NCBI GenBank assembly: GCA_900752475.1
Contig: CAADVJ010000131.1
Span: 1-17,442 of the forward strand
Direction of reading: 5' to 3'
From: an uncultured Collinsella sp.
GTDB taxonomy: Bacteria > Actinomycetota > Coriobacteriia > Coriobacteriales > Coriobacteriaceae
DNA: 17,442 bases
Shown here: one piece after another, positions 7,008-12,818 of the stretch
How positions within the stretch are numbered: the stretch's first letter is position 1
Layout: each line of letters begins with the position of its first letter
The notes under the pieces: generated by a model
What the model was told of the DNA's origin: nothing
What the model saw: the letters and a program-made list of their open reading frames with translations, nothing else
Databases searched by the model: none
Made by a program: the position numbers and the translations under genes

Positions 7008-7272
7008 GGCCGTCGCCCTGACCGCCGCCGTCAGCATCCTAGCGTTTGGGCCAGCCATGGCCTTTGCCCAGCAAGAACAGGCGCAGGCCGCCACGCAAGT
7101 GACGGTCGACCTCTCGGAGCTCGACCGCGGCGACCGCGAGGAACCGTTGGCGCAGACAGGCGACAGACGATGGCTCTTGGCAGCAGGCGCCACAGCAGCA
7201 GGCGCGGGGACCGCCGGCCTCGGGCTGCACATCAAACGCAGCCAGAAACAAAACACGGACAGGCCGCACTAA
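6991..7272 (+). CDS. Mini-protein with signal peptide and LAQTG sortase sorting signal
   Basis: A 93-aa protein. A signal peptide (basic MRTRHK, hydrophobic core, cleavage near AMAFA-QQ at about residue 26) is followed by only about 27 residues and then a full cell-wall sorting signal: LAQTG at 53-57, a Gly/Ala-rich hydrophobic helix (about 61-80) and a basic tail (KRSQKQ). LAxTG is the recognised motif of class E sortases in high-GC actinobacteria. The chosen start is GTG at 6991, placing the coding region 17 nt inside the end of the upstream gene. The ribosome site is weak (GGACGG), and a TTG at 6961 is a less likely alternative. With almost no ectodomain it may be an anchor or scaffold peptide. 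No sortase gene is in the window. Confidence 0.75.
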   Translation: MRTRHKAVALTAAVSILAFGPAMAFAQQEQAQAATQVTVDLSELDRGDREEPLAQTGDRRWLLAAGATAAGAGTAGLGLHIKRSQKQNTDRPH

Positions 7273-7290
7273 ATTAGCTAAGGAGACCCC

Positions 7291-8721
7291 ATGGCATCGA
7301 AGAACCTTTTGCCCGTCGTCGCACTCTGCGGCGCGCTCGCAACCGGAACGCCTGTCGCCGCTTGGGCGACTCCCGTCATGGCAGACTCCTTACCAGCAGC
7401 CCTAAGCTCCGCACCAAATCCGTCGAGCGCCATTGCGTGCAAGCGTTTTTCGATCGCACAGGCCGCAATCTCGACCTCGGGATGCCTTCGTCGTAATACG
7501 GACGGCTCGATAGTCGTGGATATCAATCGTTCGAACAAGGCAAACGGCTCCCAGGCGGGGTGCGCCGTCTGCACGTGGAGCTCGGTTGTGCTCGATGCAG
7601 ATGGCGATCCATGCAATTTAGAGCTGCGCATCGACATCGCTTCGATCGATGACTCGGCGAACGGAGCGAAGGTCGCCTTCGACGGTACGTTTTTCGAGAA
7701 AGGAGGCGGTATATGTCTGGGCTGCGCCGCCGCGAATGCAGACGACACACAGCCCACCCTCTCATTCACGGCATCGTTGCGGCTGACCAAAGCCGGCACC
7801 GATGCCATCGCGGCGGGAGAAGCGTCCCTGCTGTTCTACGCCGTCAGCGCCAAAGACACAGACGCTCATTTCGAGAAGCCAGCCGGATCACTCAGCCTTA
7901 CACGAGGGATAGAGGCAGGCCCTATTGAAATCGATGCCCACGCGCAAAGCAGGCAACGCATTCTTGCCGACCCGGCGCTTCTCGAAATGGAGTGGAACGG
8001 ATCCGGAGCCATCGGAATTCTCCCCTCCGCGCTTGACGCCAAGACGCTCCCCTCAAACGACGAACCCATCAACGCAACCATACAAGAAGAGAGCACGGAT
8101 AAAGAAGCAGGTGCGGGCGACACGCCGTCGCCGACAAACAGCGTCCCAGCTTCTTTCGAAGCGCCGAATGAGCCCGCTACCGATCCAAACGATCCCGAGC
8201 TCGCGGACAGTCTGGGGCTTGCTGATCCTCAAGAGATCGATGAAGGTAACTGCTGCGTGCTTGCCGCGCTCGACCATACGGAGGTCATCGACGCTGCGAA
8301 CATCGAAGTTGCCGCCGCCAATCAGCCCGTCCGCAAGTCGGCTATCATCGCATTTCCTGAATCCATCGAAGTCGTCTTTTTGCCATCGGGCGAGGTCGTA
8401 GCCCCAACACTGCTCACCTTGTTGGGCGCCAAGAATACTCGAAACGAAATTAAAAAGGTCACGGTTGTCGACCCTGCAACCACCGCCAAGCTGCGTCTAT
8501 ACGCCGTTGCTCCAGACGGAGGCAAGACCTTGGAATTCGATGGCGACACACTCCTAGCCTGGCGACGTCTGGACATTATGCAAGACGTCTCGTATCAGAT
8601 TGAGCTCGAAGGGTTTGATCGTGCCCGCGATGCCAATATCATCGCCGCGGCTATTGAATCTCCGCAGCGGCTTATGACACTGCGCTTTGACTACTATCCC
8701 TATGTCCCGACAACCACCTGA
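7291..8721 (+). CDS. Secreted cysteine-containing protein of unknown function
   Basis: A 476-aa protein with an N-terminal signal peptide (hydrophobic core about residues 6-25, cleavage near AWA or VMA). ATG follows AAGGAG (7280-7285) at 5 nt. The N-terminal domain (about 45-215) carries seven cysteines, C50, C65, C91, C94, C108, C142 and C145, including two CxxC pairs. These may form disulfides or a metal site. A Pro/Glu/Asp/Ser-rich linker (about 255-315) leads to a second domain (about 318-476) starting with a CC pair at 321-322. There is no sorting signal or C-terminal membrane helix; it ends in YYPYVPTTT. It lies 18 nt after the LAQTG gene and probably belongs to the same transcript. No known family was recognised. 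Its rather mixed codon use suggests faster evolution than neighbours. Confidence 0.8.
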   Translation: MASKNLLPVVALCGALATGTPVAAWATPVMADSLPAALSSAPNPSSAIACKRFSIAQAAISTSGCLRRNTDGSIVVDINRSNKANGSQAGCAVCTWSSVVLDADGDPCNLELRIDIASIDDSANGAKVAFDGTFFEKGGGICLGCAAANADDTQPTLSFTASLRLTKAGTDAIAAGEASLLFYAVSAKDTDAHFEKPAGSLSLTRGIEAGPIEIDAHAQSRQRILADPALLEMEWNGSGAIGILPSALDAKTLPSNDEPINATIQEESTDKEAGAGDTPSPTNSVPASFEAPNEPATDPNDPELADSLGLADPQEIDEGNCCVLAALDHTEVIDAANIEVAAANQPVRKSAIIAFPESIEVVFLPSGEVVAPTLLTLLGAKNTRNEIKKVTVVDPATTAKLRLYAVAPDGGKTLEFDGDTLLAWRRLDIMQDVSYQIELEGFDRARDANIIAAAIESPQRLMTLRFDYYPYVPTTT

Positions 8722-8742
8722 GGCTTAAATGCTGCGTGTCGT

Positions 8743-8770
8743 TGCTAATACCACTTATATAACGTATTAG
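8743..8770 (+). promoter_or_regulatory. Promoter-like palindrome upstream of the DUF554 gene
   Basis: CTAATAC (8745-8751) and GTATTAG (8764-8770) form a perfect inverted repeat around the AT-rich centre CACTTATATAAC. The same stretch reads as a promoter, TTGCTA (8743-8748), 16 bp, TATTAG (8765-8770). A repressor bound to the palindrome would occlude it. A different -10 reading (TATAAC, 8758-8763) has no good -35. Confidence 0.4.
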
Positions 8771-8839
8771 ATGAGTCGCGATGTGCCTCGCATTTCGTTC
8801 TGCTACGATTGCCACGTTGGCATCAATACAGGAGGGCTC

Positions 8840-9556
8840 ATGCCGGGCTTGGGAACAATCATCAACGTTGTGCTTTTAGTTGCGGGCGGTCTTTTGGGAT
8901 TAGCGGGCGGCCGCTTCATTACACCGCGCATCCAAGACACGCTCATGAAAGCATCGGGGCTGTGCGTCCTGTTTATCGGCCTTGGCGGCACCATGCAAAA
9001 GATGCTCCTTATCGATGGGAAGGCGCTAGCGACCACCGGTACCACCATGCTCATCGTCTCATTTGCGCTCGGTTCGCTCATCGGCGAGGCCATCAACTTG
9101 GAAGCCGCCATCGAGAACCTTGGCGAATGGCTCAAGCGCAAAACCGGCAGCGAGGGCGATAACAAGTTCACCAACGCTTTTGTCTCGACTTCACTCACCG
9201 TGTGTATCGGCGCCATGGCCATTGTGGGATCGATCCAGGACGGCTTGCTCGGCGACTGGTCCACGCTTGCCCTCAAGGGCGCGCTGGACTGCATCATCGT
9301 CTGCACCATGACGGCGTCGCTTGGCCGCGGCTGCATTTTCTCCGCCCTGCCCGTCGCCGTGTTCCAGGGGACGATCACGCTGTTTGCCGGCGCACTCTCC
9401 CCCATCATGACTACGGCAGCCCTCGACAGCCTTTCGCTCGTAGGTTCCATGCTCATCTTCTGCGTCGGCGTCAACCTCATCCGTCCTCAGACCTTCCGCA
9501 CGGCCAATATGCTTCCCTCCGTCGTCATCGCCGTCATCTACGCCCTCCTGTTCTAA
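8840..9556 (+). CDS. DUF554 family integral membrane protein
   Basis: A 238-aa polytopic membrane protein of the DUF554 (YdfK-like) family. It shows the family opening PGLGTIINVVLLVAGGLLGL, followed by KASGLCVLFIGLGG, SFALGSLIGE, the conserved TSLTVCIGAMAIVGSIQDGL segment and a final helix ending VVIAVIYALLF. About seven hydrophobic helices are apparent. The biochemical role of the family is not established; transport has been suggested. The start is ATG at 8840 directly after AGGAGG (8830-8835). The frame is open further upstream, but that segment carries the palindromic promoter region and is not membrane-like. It stands alone between the surface locus and the TerB operon. Confidence 0.88.
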   Translation: MPGLGTIINVVLLVAGGLLGLAGGRFITPRIQDTLMKASGLCVLFIGLGGTMQKMLLIDGKALATTGTTMLIVSFALGSLIGEAINLEAAIENLGEWLKRKTGSEGDNKFTNAFVSTSLTVCIGAMAIVGSIQDGLLGDWSTLALKGALDCIIVCTMTASLGRGCIFSALPVAVFQGTITLFAGALSPIMTTAALDSLSLVGSMLIFCVGVNLIRPQTFRTANMLPSVVIAVIYALLF

Positions 9557-9598
9557 ATCTATCTACGCAGCAGTATCTCGAACACCTGTTTGATGCTG

Positions 9599-9607
9599 TG
9601 CTATGAT
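9599..9607 (+). promoter_or_regulatory. Extended -10 promoter element for the TerB/BrxD/BrxHI operon
   Basis: TGCTATGAT (9599-9607) matches an extended -10 (TGn followed by TATGAT). The -35 region 17 bp upstream (CGAACA, 9579-9584) is poor, as is common when the -10 is extended. A start near 9614 would give a leader of about 30 nt before the GTG at 9645. Confidence 0.4.
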
Positions 9608-9644
9608 ATGAGGTCACCGAAGCTGCGTTAGGAGAGGAGAAGCG

Positions 9645-11405
9645 GTGGCCGACCAGGACATCAAGATGCTCATCGAGCGCATTATGGCCGAGGCCCGGAC
9701 CCATCAGTCTGCCCGCTTCTCAAACGAAATCTACGCAGACGAGCCGATTCTCAAAACCGGCCGACAGATGCAGAATTTCCTCCCCGACCAATACCGCAAG
9801 ATGCGCGAGATATCGCGCTGGCAGGATGACCCCAAAGGCGGCGCAGGTCGCTGGCTTTCGGAAGCCGAGCTTTTCTACCGCCAAGGCCTACTGATGGCCG
9901 ACTTTGAGGACGACTGCCCCTACAACGGCACCTTTAAGTCGTACTTTCCCACCTACAATGCCATGAGCGACCGGCAGTTGCGCGGCTACTTTACCTGGCG
10001 TGCCCAAGTGCGCCGCGGAACCGTCGAGGAAACGTCTACGTCCTTTGCCTTTCTGTATCTCTATGAGCTGATTTGTGGCATTGGCGTAGATAATCCGCTC
10101 GATGGTTTTAACAAGATCAAGGCTTTTTGGGATGTCTATCGCGCCTTCGAGCCCGGCATCGACCGGTTTGCGCGCGTGTGGCTGCAGGATTACGCTGTGT
10201 TCCATGGGCTCGACCCCAAGCTGCTTCGTGACTCTAAAACCGTCATGTTCGATAACGCCCTTATCGAGCTGCGACGCGCGGCACGAGACCTTGTACCAGC
10301 ACCGGCACCGTCCGGCCAGACCCCTAAGCATCGCAAGACCTCCGAGCCCACACTCCCCCTTCCGCCCGACGAGGCGGGCGAGGAGCGACTCATGGCCGCC
10401 ATCAATGCCCTCTCCACGTACAACCTCAATAACTCAAGACTCGATCGCGGCCACCATCGCGACCTACGCCACGTGGCATGCGCCGTATATGTCCGTATGG
10501 CGCGCTACTATGACACGCACCGAAAGACCGGCATCGTGGCGAGCTTGTTTGGGGAGGAGACGGCCATGCCCTATACCATGTTTGCCTCGGCCGTGTTCTT
10601 TGCGCCCGAGCGCCACGAGGACTGCGAATACCGTCTGGATCCCATCCATATTTACCGTTGTCAAAACGGCTTTTGGGAATGCATGCGAATTCACGGCAGC
10701 AGGCAAAAAAGCAGCAAGCTTGGTGAAATGATGCGCGCCTGCGACCAACGCCTGCGCCTGGCCCTAGACCCCACCCACCCCCTGAAGGAGGAGAAGGTCC
10801 CCAAATATCTGGCCAAGATCATCGATGACGAGATCGTGGCATGGCTTTCGTGGGATGCCGCACACCAGCCAGTCAAGATCGATATCGATCTGAGTCAGCT
10901 GGGGCACATTCGGAACGCCGCTGCGCAAACGCGCGAAGCGCTTTTGATCGATGAGGAACGCGAGGACGGCGCGTCCGCAGAAGCTGAGGCAGCGGACTCA
11001 GGGCAACCGGAAGCCGAGCCCGTAGCCGACGCGATTGTCGAACCGGTCGCGGCACCCATTCGTCAGGACGAGGCCGACGAGCCGACCATATCCACCGAAC
11101 AGTTTGGTGTCGTGGCACCGCTTCTCGCGCCGACGCCCGCGTTCGCAGCTGCTGCGCCCGCTGACGCCACAAACAAACTCGCTCCCGCCGAAGATACCTT
11201 CCTTCGCGCGCTGCTCGAGCACAACGCAGCGCAAGCAACATCGGCAGTAGCGCACTCGGGCAAGAGCGAAGATATGCTCGTCGACAGCATCAACGAGGCG
11301 CTCTTTGACCTGGTGGGAGACGCCGTTATCGAATTCGGCGCGGCAGGGCCGCAGATTATAGAGGACTACGAAGCAGACGTGAGAGGATACCTAGACCATG
11401 AGTGA
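9645..11405 (+). CDS. TerB-N/TerB-C domain protein, partner of BrxD-like ATPase and helicase
   Basis: A 586-aa soluble protein. Residues about 45-215 match the TerB-N domain: W59/R69-W70, ELFYRQGLLMADFEDDCPYN, YFPTYNAMSDRQLRGYFTWR. A middle region (about 245-435) begins with a helical section and includes CEYRLDPIHIYRCQNGFWEC; I do not recognise a family in it. An acidic, Ala/Pro-rich linker (about 436-513) follows. The C-terminal 70 residues match TerB-C (KSEDMLVDSINEALFDLVGD). A core TerB helical domain is not obvious. TerB-N/C proteins occur in tellurite/stress (ter) contexts and beside helicases and ATPases; they are thought to act as adaptors. Start GTG has AGGAGAGGAG just upstream. The end overlaps the ATPase start by 8 nt, indicating coupling. 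No terC/D/E genes are nearby. Confidence 0.88.
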   Translation: MADQDIKMLIERIMAEARTHQSARFSNEIYADEPILKTGRQMQNFLPDQYRKMREISRWQDDPKGGAGRWLSEAELFYRQGLLMADFEDDCPYNGTFKSYFPTYNAMSDRQLRGYFTWRAQVRRGTVEETSTSFAFLYLYELICGIGVDNPLDGFNKIKAFWDVYRAFEPGIDRFARVWLQDYAVFHGLDPKLLRDSKTVMFDNALIELRRAARDLVPAPAPSGQTPKHRKTSEPTLPLPPDEAGEERLMAAINALSTYNLNNSRLDRGHHRDLRHVACAVYVRMARYYDTHRKTGIVASLFGEETAMPYTMFASAVFFAPERHEDCEYRLDPIHIYRCQNGFWECMRIHGSRQKSSKLGEMMRACDQRLRLALDPTHPLKEEKVPKYLAKIIDDEIVAWLSWDAAHQPVKIDIDLSQLGHIRNAAAQTREALLIDEEREDGASAEAEAADSGQPEAEPVADAIVEPVAAPIRQDEADEPTISTEQFGVVAPLLAPTPAFAAAAPADATNKLAPAEDTFLRALLEHNAAQATSAVAHSGKSEDMLVDSINEALFDLVGDAVIEFGAAGPQIIEDYEADVRGYLDHE

Positions 11406-12702
11406 TACCGCATCCGCAGCGCCCCGTGTACCCAAACGCGTCGCCGCCGTTATCCTTAACTCGCTCAAGGGCGGCGTGGTCCCGCGCATCGGCCTTCCTT
11501 ACATCACCGTAGGGCGCGAGGTCGAGATCCGCGCCCTGCTTACCGATCTGAGTCTCATCGCCGACGGTGGCGCGAGCTTCCGCTTTCTGGTCGGTCGTTA
11601 CGGCGCCGGCAAGAGCTTTTTACTCCAGACCATCCGCACGCACGCCATGGGCGAGGGATTCGTCGTCGCTGATGCCGACCTGTCGCCCGAGCGCCGCCTG
11701 CAGGGCGGTCAGGGACAGGGCCTTGCCACCTACCGCGAGCTCATCCGCAATATATCGACCAAGACGCGCCCCGAGGGCGGTGCGCTCAACCTTATTTTGG
11801 ATCGCTGGGTCGCCTCGTGTGCCGACGTCGACGAGTCGGTCGTCAATGCCCAACTGGCCCCGCTCGAGGAGATGGTCCACGGCTTCGACTTCACCCGCAT
11901 GCTCCGCCGCTATCGCATGGCCATATCCGAAGGCGACGAAGAGGCTATGAGCCGCGTGACCAAATGGATTCGCGGCGAGTACCGCACCAAGAGTGAGGCA
12001 CGCGCCGAGTTGGGCTCCTCGACCATCATCAGCGATGACGACTGGTACGACTACGTTAAGCTCATTGCGCGCTTTTTGGTCTGCAGTGGCTACAAGGGCA
12101 TGCTGGTGCTCATCGACGAGCTCGTGAATCTGTATAAGATTCCCAACGCCATCACGCGCCAGTACAACTACGAGAAAATCCTGACCATGTACAACGACAC
12201 ACTTCAGGGCAAGGCACAGTACCTGGGCATGATCATGGGCGGCACGCCAACCTCCATCGAAGACCGCCGCCGCGGCGTGTTCTCCTACGAGGCTCTGCGC
12301 AGCCGACTCGCTCAGGGTCGCTTTGCGCGCGAGGACCTTAAGGACATGCTCGCGCCCATCATCCGCTTGCAGCCGCTCACCTACGAGGAGTTGCTGGTCT
12401 TGATTGAAAAGCTCATGCAAATTCACGCCGGCTACTTTGGCTGGACGCCCACGCTGACCGAGAACGACCTGGTTGACTTCCTCAAGATTGAGTTTGGCCG
12501 CGTGGGAGCCGACACGCATCTGACGCCCCGCGAGGTCATCCGCGACTTTATCGAGCTGCTCGATATCCTGTGTCAAAACCCCGACGCCAACGTGGCCGAG
12601 TTGCTGCAAAGCGTCGGTGGCGACACGCTAGCACCGGCTGCCGCAACAGACGACACCGATACCGCAGGCGGCGACCGTAACTTCGCCGAATTCACCATCT
12701 AA
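11398..12702 (+). CDS. BrxD-like (DUF2791) P-loop ATPase
   Basis: A 434-aa ATPase of the DUF2791/BrxD family. Family features are the N-terminal AAVILNSLKGGVVPRIGLPY (16-35) and VGREVEI (38-44), Walker A GRYGAGKS (66-73), VADADLSPERRLQGG (90-104), RNISTKTRPEGGAL (117-130) and Walker B LVLIDE (236-241), then a C-terminal helical part. BrxD is known as a component of some BREX phage-defence loci, where it accompanies the BrxHI helicase. Its exact role is not settled, but ATP-driven work on DNA or on the helicase is expected. The last 30 residues are a disordered Asp/Thr/Ala-rich tail. The ATG lies within the end of the TerB-N/C gene (ATGAGTGA), so the two are translated together. Its stop codon TAA forms the left end of a long inverted repeat. 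Confidence 0.92.
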   Translation: MSDTASAAPRVPKRVAAVILNSLKGGVVPRIGLPYITVGREVEIRALLTDLSLIADGGASFRFLVGRYGAGKSFLLQTIRTHAMGEGFVVADADLSPERRLQGGQGQGLATYRELIRNISTKTRPEGGALNLILDRWVASCADVDESVVNAQLAPLEEMVHGFDFTRMLRRYRMAISEGDEEAMSRVTKWIRGEYRTKSEARAELGSSTIISDDDWYDYVKLIARFLVCSGYKGMLVLIDELVNLYKIPNAITRQYNYEKILTMYNDTLQGKAQYLGMIMGGTPTSIEDRRRGVFSYEALRSRLAQGRFAREDLKDMLAPIIRLQPLTYEELLVLIEKLMQIHAGYFGWTPTLTENDLVDFLKIEFGRVGADTHLTPREVIRDFIELLDILCQNPDANVAELLQSVGGDTLAPAAATDDTDTAGGDRNFAEFTI

Positions 12703-12737
12703 CCTGCCAAAAAGGGACAGGATTATTTTGGCAGGTT
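12701..12737. repeat. Perfect 12-bp inverted repeat, REP-like, between ATPase and helicase genes
   Basis: AACCTGCCAAAA (12701-12712) pairs perfectly with TTTTGGCAGGTT (12726-12737) around a 13-nt loop AGGGACAGGATTA. The left arm starts in the ATPase stop codon. No T-run follows on either strand beyond the stem, so a classic terminator is doubtful. A stem with an AAGGGACAGG-type loop looks like a REP element of the kind mobilised by RAYT (Y1 transposase-like) enzymes. It could attenuate or stabilise the downstream helicase message. Confidence 0.6.
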
Positions 12738-12818
12738 CTATCTGGGCAAACGTTGAAGCAGTAATGCAGCAAGCCACTGCCCGCCGCGTTGAGAGATTCG
12801 CTTTTGAAAGGAGGCCCC

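Noticed and set aside
9645..11405. Tellurite-resistance (ter) operon
   Set aside because: Only TerB-N and TerB-C regions are seen; no terC, terD/E/Z or terF genes accompany them.
11620..12609. Minus-strand open frame (329 codons) opposite the ATPase
   Set aside because: Antisense to the BrxD-like ATPase; no motifs and no ribosome site.
12701..12737. Intrinsic terminator of the ATPase transcript
   Set aside because: The stem is good, but no U-run follows the right arm (TCTATCTGGG) and another gene of the same module follows on the same strand. A REP-like or attenuating hairpin fits better.
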